Below are positions 24,739 to 32,624 of a stretch of 64,000 nt of DNA, one piece after another. This DNA comes from Acidobacteria bacterium Ga0077553. Its GTDB lineage: Bacteria > Acidobacteriota > Terriglobia > Bryobacterales > Bryobacteraceae. The translations under genes and the position numbers were made by a program. The stretch lies in the NCBI GenBank assembly GCA_001464575.1, contig LNFE01000244.1, forward strand, positions 1-64,000. The letters are read 5' to 3'. How positions within the stretch are numbered: the stretch's first letter is position 1; every line of letters begins with the position of its first letter. The notes under the pieces were generated by a model. The model saw nothing but the letters and a program-made list of their open reading frames with translations, was not told the origin of the DNA and did no database searches.

Positions 24739-26037
24739 CTACTGGAACAGGTGCATCAGTGCATCGGCGAACAGACGCATTCCGCGGGAGTCAGGGTGAT
24801 TGATGGCATTCAACAGGAGCGTGTTGTACGGGATCCCTTGCCGCCATAGCCGGCCATAACGAAGCGAGGCGTCGGCCAGCGGAACATTATGCCGGGCGGT
24901 GAATTGACGGAGTGCCTCGACGTACGGCCGGGGGTCCTGGTCGATCTCGCGTTCGCGTGTGAAAGCCATCCGTTCGGGCTGAACGTAGTGGGGCGTCAGG
25001 ATGATCCACTCCGCACCGATGGATTGAAAGTCGGCAAGCAGCTTGGCGTACCGCTCCTCCACCCGCTGCGGGGTCAAGCCGGAGTCATTGACGAACTCAG
25101 AGATCACGAGATCCGGCTTGACGTCCAGCACGGTCTCCTTGTAGTTGTGGGGACTCCCCGGTGGCTCCGCCAAGTAGCTGCCGGTGTTGCGGCCTCCCCA
25201 GGCTTGAGTGAGCATTTCGATGCGGGCTTTAGGGAACTGCTGCCGGAGGCGGGCGACGAACTGCTCCTGCCAGCGTTGTGTTTCTCTTTCGGGGAGATAG
25301 GAGGCGTCGGTGACGCTATCGCCCCAGGCGAGAATCCGGAGCGGCTGACCGGATTCGAGGCGCCGAACCAATTTTTGAATAACGGGGTGGCGCTGCCCGC
25401 GGGGCGGTTCCGGGTAAGTGGACTCGAGGATTGGGAACAGATGATCGGGCGTAAGCTTCGGGATGCCGCGGGGGATGTAGATATTCCCAAGGTGCCGGTC
25501 GCCGGGCGCCAACGCGGGGAGCGGCGGGGCCGCGGCGCGCGGCTCTCCGGGCCGGAGGGCAATCTGGCCGGCAGCGGTGAGGACAACCGAATCAAGTCGC
25601 ATTTGGGCATGCCGGTAGCTGGCGTACACCGGTTGATCGGCGGCGATGCGGCTGCCGGGGAGGCGGCCGAAGGTGCCCCAAACCGGATCGAGCTCGTAGT
25701 CGGTACCGGGGCTGAAAGCGAGAGACTCGGGACCAGGCCCGGCGCGGAGGACGAAGCTAGCCGGTTCGAGGAGGTAGGGGCTGGTGGTCTCCTGCGCGCG
25801 CAGCCCTTCGGGACGGGCGCCTCGGGCCCAGCCACCGGCTTGCGGATTGAACAGCGGCAGTGAGGCGTGCTTTTCCGCGGTTACGCTTCGGATGATGGGG
25901 GTACCGACGTCAAGAACTCGGGGTTCGGCGCCCGCGACGGAAACTCGCACGGCCCAATCGCCGGTCACAGTGAAGGACGCGGGTGGCTGCGCGCAGGCGG
26001 CAATCGTAAGGAGGAGGCAGGCGGAATAGCGCAGCAT
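24739..26037 (-). CDS. Secreted SGNH/GDSL hydrolase
   Basis: 432 residues with signal peptide MLRYSACLLLTIAACAQ. An N-terminal beta-sandwich-like region of about 220 residues precedes the SGNH core: block I LAWGDSVTD with nucleophile S241, a Gly in QAWGGRNTG, the Asn block EFVNDSG, and the catalytic NHPD (H414, D416) near the end. Such enzymes are esterases or lipases acting on acyl groups, often on carbohydrates. The accessory N-terminal domain suggests polysaccharide or glycoside substrates. Divergent from the small protein at 26112. Confidence 0.75.
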   Translation of the reverse strand: MLRYSACLLLTIAACAQPPASFTVTGDWAVRVSVAGAEPRVLDVGTPIIRSVTAEKHASLPLFNPQAGGWARGARPEGLRAQETTSPYLLEPASFVLRAGPGPESLAFSPGTDYELDPVWGTFGRLPGSRIAADQPVYASYRHAQMRLDSVVLTAAGQIALRPGEPRAAAPPLPALAPGDRHLGNIYIPRGIPKLTPDHLFPILESTYPEPPRGQRHPVIQKLVRRLESGQPLRILAWGDSVTDASYLPERETQRWQEQFVARLRQQFPKARIEMLTQAWGGRNTGSYLAEPPGSPHNYKETVLDVKPDLVISEFVNDSGLTPQRVEERYAKLLADFQSIGAEWIILTPHYVQPERMAFTREREIDQDPRPYVEALRQFTARHNVPLADASLRYGRLWRQGIPYNTLLLNAINHPDSRGMRLFADALMHLFQ

Positions 26038-26111
26038 ACCCGCAGTGTAAACCTTGAGCGCGGATCAGGATTGATGAATCGCACGGCCAAGTGCCCACGT
26101 CTTATCGGAAA

Positions 26112-26669
26112 ATGAAAATCACGATCGCTCTGTTGCTTTTCACCGCGAGCCTCCGCGGCGAGCAGTCCGGACGCTGGCACAACTACAGCCGCGACGCATT
26201 CCTGTCTCCTGGCGCATTCTTTGCCAGCGTGCTTCCCGCCGCCAATGAACAATGGACGAATCGACCGCCCGAGTACGGTCAGGGTTGGGACGCATTCGGC
26301 GAACGGGTGGGGCGCCGGGCCGCCCAATATCAGTTACAGATGGCTCTGTTCCATGGGTCGGCGGCGGCGCTGCGGACGGAGACAAAGTACCGGGAATGTG
26401 GCTGCGCTGGTGCATGGCGGCGCTTGGGCTACGCCCTTTCGAGAACGGCGCTAACCCGGACGGATGCCGGGCAAACGGTCCTGAACACGCCCTTGCTGGG
26501 CGGATACCTGGGCGGCGGCATGATCGCCACCAGCTGGTACCCCGATCGGTATAGCCCTTGGCGGGAAGGACTGCGGACCGGTGGGACGCAGCTGGGCGGA
26601 CGGGCCGCTCTTAATCTGGTCCGGGAGTTTGCACCTGAGCTGAAGCGAATGCTGCGGATCAGGCGCTAG
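26112..26669 (+). CDS. Small exported protein of unknown function
   Basis: 185 residues. Start ATG 26112 gives a signal peptide (MKITIALLLFTASLRGEQ). The mature part is Gly- and Arg-rich, with WGDAFGERVGRR-like and LLGGYLGGGMIATSWYP segments that could form amphipathic helices, and two adjacent Cys in RECGCAG. The pattern resembles small helical periplasmic proteins common in Acidobacteriota, but I cannot name a family. The stop overlaps the convergent lyase-like gene by 4 nt. Confidence 0.55.
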   Translation: MKITIALLLFTASLRGEQSGRWHNYSRDAFLSPGAFFASVLPAANEQWTNRPPEYGQGWDAFGERVGRRAAQYQLQMALFHGSAAALRTETKYRECGCAGAWRRLGYALSRTALTRTDAGQTVLNTPLLGGYLGGGMIATSWYPDRYSPWREGLRTGGTQLGGRAALNLVREFAPELKRMLRIRR

Positions 26670-27391
26670 GGTTGAACCTCGGCGAGCGTGTCCGCCAGGA
26701 TGAAATTATCGAAGTAAATGGTATCGACCGAAGGCCGGTGGGGGCTGCGATGGATGCCCGGCTGACAGAAGTACACCGCCTCCGGCCCCTTGGTCTTCAC
26801 CTGCTTATCAAGCACCAACTGACCATCGAACCAAAGTCGCGCCTTGCCCTTGGCTTCGTCCTCGGACCAGTGGATATGCATGGTGAGGCGGTGCCATTTG
26901 CCGGGTACAAACTCCGCTTCCCAATGGGTGCCATTGCGGCCCAGGTTGCCGGTGCCGTACTTGATCAGCGCGCCGCCCCCGACTTTCGGCTCCACCCACC
27001 AAGTCATCACGTTGTTGTACCGGGGCGGCGGGTTGCCCTCCCAATAGAAGAAGTTGTCCCGGTCCTTCGGAGCCTCGGGCATGTAGAGCGAGAAGGCCAT
27101 ATAGGTGTCCGACCCTTCTTCGACGGTGACGCGGGGGCCGCCAAGCTGCACCCGCAGCTGGCGGTCGTTGAAGACATCGTCCTCATGAATTGTCATCTTC
27201 ACGGCATGCTTGCCTTCGTGGACGACATCGGACACCACCTGAACATTCCGCGGCGTCGCGTTTTGGCTCCGGGTACCGGTCCCAGCCCACTGGCTAAGGT
27301 CGCCGGTTTCAAAGTCGGCCCGGAAAAGAATTTTGGCCGGCGCGGTGCTGGCGGCACAAAGCAGGAGGAAAAGCAAAACGGGAAGCGGCAT
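26666..27391 (-). CDS. Polysaccharide-lyase-like jelly-roll protein (heparin lyase I fold)
   Basis: 241 residues with signal peptide MPLPVLLFLLLCAASTAPA. The body follows the LamG/jelly-roll plan of PL20-type and heparin-lyase-I-like proteins: ILFRADFETGDLSQW at the start, KHAVKMTIHEDD, MAFSLYMPE, EFVPGKWHRLTMHIHWSED, KARLWFDGQLVLD, and the closing YFDNFILAD. It may degrade or bind uronic-acid polysaccharides, but catalytic residues cannot be fixed from sequence alone. ATG 27391 is preferred over TTG 27412. Confidence 0.6.
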   Translation of the reverse strand: MPLPVLLFLLLCAASTAPAKILFRADFETGDLSQWAGTGTRSQNATPRNVQVVSDVVHEGKHAVKMTIHEDDVFNDRQLRVQLGGPRVTVEEGSDTYMAFSLYMPEAPKDRDNFFYWEGNPPPRYNNVMTWWVEPKVGGGALIKYGTGNLGRNGTHWEAEFVPGKWHRLTMHIHWSEDEAKGKARLWFDGQLVLDKQVKTKGPEAVYFCQPGIHRSPHRPSVDTIYFDNFILADTLAEVQP

Positions 27392-27419
27392 GGGAGTGAA
27401 AGGGATCAGCAACAGTCTG

Positions 27420-27941
27420 TCACGAATTGGGCGTGGCGTCCGAGTGCGGCCGCATCAGGGCCACGAGTTGATCGAGAGCGGCGCCCCAGCCATGATAGAA
27501 GCCCATGTCCTCATGCATCTTGGCCCCCGCGGCGTCGCTGTGCAAGACGAGAGCCGTGTACCGCGTACCCGTGCCGAACGGTTCCAGCGTGATGACTCCC
27601 GTGAAGGCAAAGCCACCCGCTTCGACAGGCGGGGCCGGCCGGAAGCCGGGCAACAGAGCGTTGGTCCAGACCAGTTTCCGCTGCGGAACCACCTCCAGAT
27701 AGCACCCCACCCCAGGCATGGGCGGCCCGTCCGGACCCTGCATGACGGTGCGGAAGATCCCGCCCGGCCGCAGATCGATCTCGCATTCGATGGTTCTCCA
27801 GGGTGCCGGGGTGAACCATTTCTTGAGATGTTCGGGATCTGTCCAGGCAAGCCAGACAAGGTCCGGGGAGACATCAACGATGCGCTCAAACGACAAATCG
27901 AGAGCAGGATCGGGTTGATAGCGATGGGGAATGGAACTCAT
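27420..27941 (-). CDS. SRPBCC/AHSA1-family protein
   Basis: 173 residues of START/SRPBCC fold with the AHSA1 signature: [61 protein letters not shown] and the closing helix [13 protein letters not shown]. These proteins bind hydrophobic ligands; many are encoded with an ArsR regulator. Here the ATG overlaps the stop of an ArsR remnant (ATGA, 27938-27941), so translation was probably coupled to that gene. The 3' end lies 28 bp from the lyase-like gene start. Confidence 0.75.
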   Translation of the reverse strand: MSSIPHRYQPDPALDLSFERIVDVSPDLVWLAWTDPEHLKKWFTPAPWRTIECEIDLRPGGIFRTVMQGPDGPPMPGVGCYLEVVPQRKLVWTNALLPGFRPAPPVEAGGFAFTGVITLEPFGTGTRYTALVLHSDAAGAKMHEDMGFYHGWGAALDQLVALMRPHSDATPNS

Positions 27942-28060
27942 GAGTTTTGATCCTTCAGGGTAAGTAGGTAATGGTCGAGCTGGTCCAGCCGGTTTTCCCA
28001 GGTGGCTCGCTGCGCGCCCAGCCACCGCTCCAGAAAGATGGAGTCGAGCACACTCGCTTG
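27938..28060 (-). pseudogene. ArsR-family regulator remnant (C-terminal about 38 residues)
   Basis: The minus-strand frame reads [20 protein letters not shown] then [11 protein letters not shown], the typical last helix of ArsR regulators that precede SRPBCC genes. Upstream of about 28060 the winged-helix DNA-binding part is absent. The frame instead runs straight into a promoter at 28072-28099. The nearest start is GTG 28051, which would make a 37-residue leader peptide. The overlap with the SRPBCC gene (ATGA) is the normal arrangement of this operon type, so the loss is an internal deletion. Confidence 0.65.
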
Positions 28061-28071
28061 GCACTTCCCTG

Positions 28072-28099
28072 AATATAGGGACGCGGAATGAGGAGTCAA
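28072..28099 (-). promoter_or_regulatory. Sigma-70-like promoter upstream of the ArsR remnant/SRPBCC gene
   Basis: On the minus strand TTGACT (28099-28094) and TATATT (28077-28072) are separated by 16 nt, a close match to the -35 and -10 consensus. It would transcribe the ArsR remnant and the SRPBCC gene. Confidence 0.65.
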
Positions 28100-28103
28100 G
28101 TAC

Positions 28104-28472
28104 CTAAGTGATTTCCGCCCCCCGTGCCTCCTCCGCGCGAAAGCGGGCGAGCCGTTCGATGAGATCCTCCGGCACCGGTTCGGCGAGGGGAAAGCGAATG
28201 GTTCCTTTGCTAGTCCCGTAGCGGGAGAGTTCGGGAAACGCCCCGAGGAGTGCCTCACTAGCGGGGTACAGGGAGAAATGCTTCTTCCAGCCGGCGAAAT
28301 ATAGAACGGCTCGGCCGTTCAGCTTGTAGGTTGGGATCTGATAGGAGATCGACTCCTGCGCGTCGGGCAGCGCCCGGCGAACCGCTTGCCGAACGAGCCC
28401 GAGAGCGGCTCCGGCGGAGTCGGGCTGGGCGGCGATGTAGGCATCAACAGAAGAGAACGCTGTGGTGGCCAT
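28104..28472 (-). CDS. DUF1801 protein (frataxin-like / YdhG)
   Basis: 122 residues. The DUF1801 pattern is clear: VDAYIAAQP at the start, a helix (GLVRQAVRRALPDAQESISY), IPTYKLNGRAVLYFAGWKKH, FSLYP, and GTIRFPLAEPVPEDLIERLA at the end. Bacillus YdhG of this fold binds iron, but most members are uncharacterised. It is upstream of the ArsR remnant on the same strand. Genes of this family often sit with ArsR-SRPBCC pairs. Confidence 0.75.
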   Translation of the reverse strand: MATTAFSSVDAYIAAQPDSAGAALGLVRQAVRRALPDAQESISYQIPTYKLNGRAVLYFAGWKKHFSLYPASEALLGAFPELSRYGTSKGTIRFPLAEPVPEDLIERLARFRAEEARGAEIT

Positions 28473-28522
28473 GAGACTTCTTCGAGGGTACTCAGTTTTG
28501 ATAGCCTGCGGACAGACTGGCT

Positions 28523-29134
28523 ATGAATCGAAGGCAGCTCCTGCTGGGCGCGGGTCCTCTGGCGCTCTGCGCCGAGAGCGGAGACTCGCCCGTAGAGGTG
28601 CCAGTGGTCTGCCTGACCAATGCCTTTGCCGCCACCAAGCCAGAAGCGGTGCGCGCCTTCCAAGCCGGGGTGTGGCGCGAGGCCGTGCGAACGTTTGCCG
28701 ACTGCGGGGTGCACCTGCGCGTAACGGAGCGGGCCGGAGAGATCTTGAAATACCCGAGTTGGCGGCCGCGCTTCGTGGGACTGGAGCGGGGCCAAGTGAA
28801 CGTCGTGCTCACGGACACCATTCCGATGGACTGGGACCATGGCCGCCAGTTGGCGGGAGGGTCAACCGTCTACGAGGGCTACGTGGTCTGCGTGATTTCG
28901 ATGAAGCTAGCCCGCGGGTTCGGCCTTCCGCTGCTGGCGATGAACACGGTCGTCCACGAACTGCTGCATGTTTTTCTGGGCGACGTCTTCGAACCGCGGG
29001 GCGGCAGGGTGCGACGCTATGGCCGGGAGGCGCGTGTGGACTGGGAGGCAACGCGGATGTGGTTGGGGGCCGATGCGGCGGCCGTGCGGGCGGCGGCCCG
29101 AGCGCACCTGCTGCGGATGCAGAAGCTGCGCTGA
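28523..29134 (+). CDS. Exported HExxH-containing protein, putative metallopeptidase
   Basis: 203 residues. The N-terminus MNRRQLLLGAGPLALCA is Tat- or lipoprotein-like (RR followed by a hydrophobic stretch and Cys16). The key feature is VVHELLHVFLGD (143-154), a HExxH zinc motif with D154 as a possible third ligand. The context fits a small extracytoplasmic metallopeptidase. I do not recognise a named family. The preceding region contains three other Cys (VVCLTN, ADCGVH, VVCVIS). Confidence 0.6.
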   Translation: MNRRQLLLGAGPLALCAESGDSPVEVPVVCLTNAFAATKPEAVRAFQAGVWREAVRTFADCGVHLRVTERAGEILKYPSWRPRFVGLERGQVNVVLTDTIPMDWDHGRQLAGGSTVYEGYVVCVISMKLARGFGLPLLAMNTVVHELLHVFLGDVFEPRGGRVRRYGREARVDWEATRMWLGADAAAVRAAARAHLLRMQKLR

Positions 29135-29147
29135 GCCGCCCCCTCGC

Positions 29148-32100
29148 CTAAAAGATGTACTTCAGTGCGAACTGCACGCGGCGCGGGTCGGCGGCGCTAG
29201 TAATGCGGCCGGCGGCGGGGGTGCCGATGGCTGTCGAGGGGACCCCGAAATTCGCCGTATTCGTCGCGTTGAATGCTTCGGCCCGGAACTGCAGTGAGTG
29301 GTTCTCCCAGGGCATGGCGAATGAACGGCTCACCATCAGGTCGAGGTTCTTCGTGCCGGGGCCGTAGATCAGATTACGCCCGGCATTGCCAATGGTGCCA
29401 GGGGCGTTGGTGGCGAAGGCGCCCAGGTCAAACCAGCGATCGATGGTCCGTTCGCTCGCCGGCAGATTCGGATTGCGTACCCAGTCGCCCCGCACGGCGC
29501 CGCCCAGATTCTGATTATTGACGTTGATCGAATGGGTGATGGGCAAGCCCGAGTAGAGCGAGACAATCGCGCCGATCTGCCAGCCGCCCAGCAGCCAGTT
29601 GCCAGGCCCGGACTCAAACCGCCCCTTGCCCTTGCCAAACGGCAGTTCATAGACGGTGGACAGGTTGTAGGCCAGACGCCGGTCGAGCGTAGAGTTGCCA
29701 CGCTCGCGCCGCATGTCATAGGGAGTCACGACGCCGGTGGAGCCATCGAGCAGGTCTTCGTTCGCGTAGTCGATGTTGTGGCTCCAGGTGAAGGCACTCA
29801 GGAACGTAAATCCTTTGGCAAAGCGCTTTTCGAGTTTGACGGCCAGCGAGTTGTAGCTCGAGTTCTGGCCCGTTTGGGCATAGCCCACACCATTGAACTC
29901 AGGCCGGATCAGGCGCTGGTTGGCCGCCACGGTCGCCGAAGGCGTCCGGGGCAAGTTGATGTTCTGGTTCCAGGCCAGGAAACTGCCTTTGGTGCCGTTG
30001 TACCCCACGGTCAGCAGGATATCGAGCGGCAGGGTGCGTTGAATGTCAAAGAACCATTGGTAGGCCAACAGGTTCTCCCGGAAATCCGGGAAGATGGTGA
30101 TGCCGGAACCGCGCGGGATCGTGTTACCAAACGTGATCGTCGGAAACCCCTGCTGCACAAAGACGCTCGTAGTTTCAAAGGCGTTCTGAATCGCGATTTC
30201 CGTGGCGCGAGGGGCGCCCGGGACAAAATTGGCATTGTCTGTGCCGAGGTTGTTCGGCTCCCCGTAGAAGAACCCGGCGCCGGAGCGGATCACGGTCTTC
30301 GGCGTGACGCTCCACGCAAAGCCCAGCCGCGGAGCGTAGTTATTCAAGTCATTCTTGCAGTCGCAAGAGCCGGCAGTGGGGAACGTGATTCTCTCGTCCG
30401 CGATGGTGGGGACGTTCACGCCCGCGAACAGATAGCGGGACACGCCTTGCTTATCGGGATCCGGGAAGGTTGCTTTGTAAATGACTTCATAGCGCAGGCC
30501 AACGTTGATGGTGAGCGTGCGCGAGACCTTCCAATCGTCCTGCACGTAAATCCCCCAATACTTATTGTTGATATCTTCGCCCTGGTTGGTCCCGTAGTTG
30601 CCGCCGGAAACCCAGCCCAGAACCATGTCCGCGAAGCCATTGCCACTGTTGGCGCGGCTGGTGCCGACATTCGGATTCTGCGAGGTGAAACGGCCATCGA
30701 AGGCAAACTGGCCGCGGCGGAAACGGGAGGCATTCCGGAACTGATTCGTGTGCCGATACTCTCCGCCGAACTTGATGCTGTGCTTGCCGCGCTGGATCAC
30801 CGTGCCGTTGTTGAACAGGTAGGTGTTGATATTGTTCACATTGGGCCAGAAGCTGCGCGGCCCCATCTCGGCAAAGCCCGAGGGCGAAAACCGGGTCCAG
30901 CCATTGTTCTTGAAACCGTCGTTGAGGTAGTCGGCGGGAGCGTTCTTGATGCCGAGGGTAGGATTATCCCAAGTGTCGTAGGGGATATCGAGGATGGTGT
31001 TGAATTGCGTCCAGCCGAAGCGAAGATCGTTGAAGATGCTGGGGCTCAGGGTGGAAGTCAGCGAACTGGCGAGATTGTTGCCGCGGAGGACCACTGACTG
31101 CCCCTGGCCGCCGGCGGCCGGATAGGGCAGAACGCCGTTCTCCAGCCGGTCCTGATTCCTCCGGCTGAAGCGGGCAAAAAACCGATGGTTTTCATTGATG
31201 TTGTGATCGCCACGGAAGTCATACTGGTCGGCGTCGTCGGAGTCCGAAGGGCTGAAGAAGTAGTTGTTGGGAGCATTGTCCAGTCCCGGAATATTAGAGG
31301 CGGGATATTGAGAGAGCACTCGGCCAACCACCGGATCGAGCCGCGAGCGCGGGATCACATTGTTCGGGAACTGCAACCGCGTGGCCGCGGCCCCGGTGCC
31401 CGAAAGAGTCAGCGGATCAAAGATATTGCGGCGGACAGCAGGTTGCTGGTTGAAGTCGAAACGTTCCACCAGATCACGGCTGGGCACGGAGGAGATGAAC
31501 GAGCGTCCGGTGCGGATGCGGGTGCCCTGATAGGAGCCAAAGAAGAAGGTCTTGTTCTTGATGGCGGGTCCACCGAAGGTGGCGCCGAACTGGTTCTGGC
31601 GGTAGGTGGGCTTTTTGGCGCCGGAGGCGTTGGCAAAGAAGTTGGCGCCGTCGAGCTTCTCATTGCGAAGGAACTCATACAATGAACCGTGAAAGTTGTT
31701 GGTGCCGGACTTCGTCGAAACCAGCACCTTGGCGCCCGCGCGGTAGCCGTACTCCGCGCTCATATTGTTCGTGACGACTTTGAACTCCGTCACCGCATCG
31801 ACGGGGGGCTTAACGGCCTGTGCTTCGAAACCAAGTTGGCCGCCCGAGGTGCGCGAGGAGTTGTCGTTGCCGTCGAGCAGCACATTGTTCTGCGCGATCT
31901 GCATGCCCACGGCGGCAAACGCGCCTTCGGTACGAGCCCGGGACCCCGCCGACAGGTTCCCGCCCGGTAGCACTCCGGTAGTAAACAGCGCCAATTGGAG
32001 ATAGTTGCGGCCATTCAGCGGCATTTCGAGAATTCGCTTCGAGTCGATCACTTGGCCGACTTCACTGGTCTCGGAGTTGATGAGAACGGCCGAAGCCGAA

Positions 32101-32444
32101 ACGTCAATGGACTCGACCACCGAACCAGGCTTGAGTTCAAAATCGAGACGGGCGGTTTGCCCGGTTTCGAGCCGGAGCTCGTTCAGCTTCTGCGGCGCAA
32201 ATCCGGCGCTCGAAGCTTCCACGCGATAAGCACCAGGCGGCAGTAACGGGACGGTATAGAAGCCCTCAGCGTTCGAGGTGGCAGTACGAGCAGTCAGCGT
32301 GGCGGTGTTGGTTATGGTGACCGTTGCACCAGATATCGAGGCCTTTGATGCGTCGGTAACGACGCCCTGAATGGCTGCGTTCTGCCCGTGAGCCAACGAG
32401 GCGAGCAGAAACAAAAAGGGAACTCTGAAGCGAGACATACTCAT
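29148..32444 (-). CDS. TonB-dependent receptor, Oar-like, with carboxypeptidase-regulatory N-terminus
   Basis: About 1098 residues. After the signal peptide comes a CarboxypepD_reg-like beta-sandwich (IQGVVTDASKASISGATVTI, GFYTVPLLPPGAYRVEASS). A plug-like region follows (ILEMPLNGRNYLQLALFTTG, VTEFKVVTNNMSAEYGYRAG, KSGTNNFHGSLYEFLRN), then a long barrel that ends in the outer-membrane C-terminal aromatic (ALKYIF). Proteins of this type probably import oligosaccharides or other large ligands. ATG 32444 has AGGTG 8 nt upstream. A 12-bp palindrome lies in its leader. The gene is divergent from a second, degraded receptor. Confidence 0.85.
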   Translation of the reverse strand: MSMSRFRVPFLFLLASLAHGQNAAIQGVVTDASKASISGATVTITNTATLTARTATSNAEGFYTVPLLPPGAYRVEASSAGFAPQKLNELRLETGQTARLDFELKPGSVVESIDVSASAVLINSETSEVGQVIDSKRILEMPLNGRNYLQLALFTTGVLPGGNLSAGSRARTEGAFAAVGMQIAQNNVLLDGNDNSSRTSGGQLGFEAQAVKPPVDAVTEFKVVTNNMSAEYGYRAGAKVLVSTKSGTNNFHGSLYEFLRNEKLDGANFFANASGAKKPTYRQNQFGATFGGPAIKNKTFFFGSYQGTRIRTGRSFISSVPSRDLVERFDFNQQPAVRRNIFDPLTLSGTGAAATRLQFPNNVIPRSRLDPVVGRVLSQYPASNIPGLDNAPNNYFFSPSDSDDADQYDFRGDHNINENHRFFARFSRRNQDRLENGVLPYPAAGGQGQSVVLRGNNLASSLTSTLSPSIFNDLRFGWTQFNTILDIPYDTWDNPTLGIKNAPADYLNDGFKNNGWTRFSPSGFAEMGPRSFWPNVNNINTYLFNNGTVIQRGKHSIKFGGEYRHTNQFRNASRFRRGQFAFDGRFTSQNPNVGTSRANSGNGFADMVLGWVSGGNYGTNQGEDINNKYWGIYVQDDWKVSRTLTINVGLRYEVIYKATFPDPDKQGVSRYLFAGVNVPTIADERITFPTAGSCDCKNDLNNYAPRLGFAWSVTPKTVIRSGAGFFYGEPNNLGTDNANFVPGAPRATEIAIQNAFETTSVFVQQGFPTITFGNTIPRGSGITIFPDFRENLLAYQWFFDIQRTLPLDILLTVGYNGTKGSFLAWNQNINLPRTPSATVAANQRLIRPEFNGVGYAQTGQNSSYNSLAVKLEKRFAKGFTFLSAFTWSHNIDYANEDLLDGSTGVVTPYDMRRERGNSTLDRRLAYNLSTVYELPFGKGKGRFESGPGNWLLGGWQIGAIVSLYSGLPITHSINVNNQNLGGAVRGDWVRNPNLPASERTIDRWFDLGAFATNAPGTIGNAGRNLIYGPGTKNLDLMVSRSFAMPWENHSLQFRAEAFNATNTANFGVPSTAIGTPAAGRITSAADPRRVQFALKYIF

Positions 32445-32468
32445 GATGCTAACACCTGTAGCCAATTA

Positions 32469-32480
32469 AGTCGATCGACT
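32469..32480. promoter_or_regulatory. 12-bp perfect palindrome upstream of the receptor gene
   Basis: AGTCGATCGACT (32469-32480) is fully self-complementary and lies 25 nt upstream of the TonB-dependent receptor start. A related GCGATCGATC follows at about 32500. It could be an operator for a dimeric repressor; this is an inference from symmetry and position only. Confidence 0.35.
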
Positions 32481-32624
32481 ATTGGAGATTTCACGCGATC
32501 GATCTCGAAGCGAAGGAAGCATATCACGGCATCGTGAAGGGAAACACGTTGGCAGCCTTTTGACTTTGCGGCGCTCCGGGCATAGCATACGCCCTGCAGT
32601 AACTTCCCTCTCGAGGTCCGGACC

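Noticed and set aside
29532-31097. 521-residue plus-strand open frame inside the receptor gene
   Set aside because: It mirrors the receptor reading frame and has no motifs; the receptor on the other strand is complete and recognisable.
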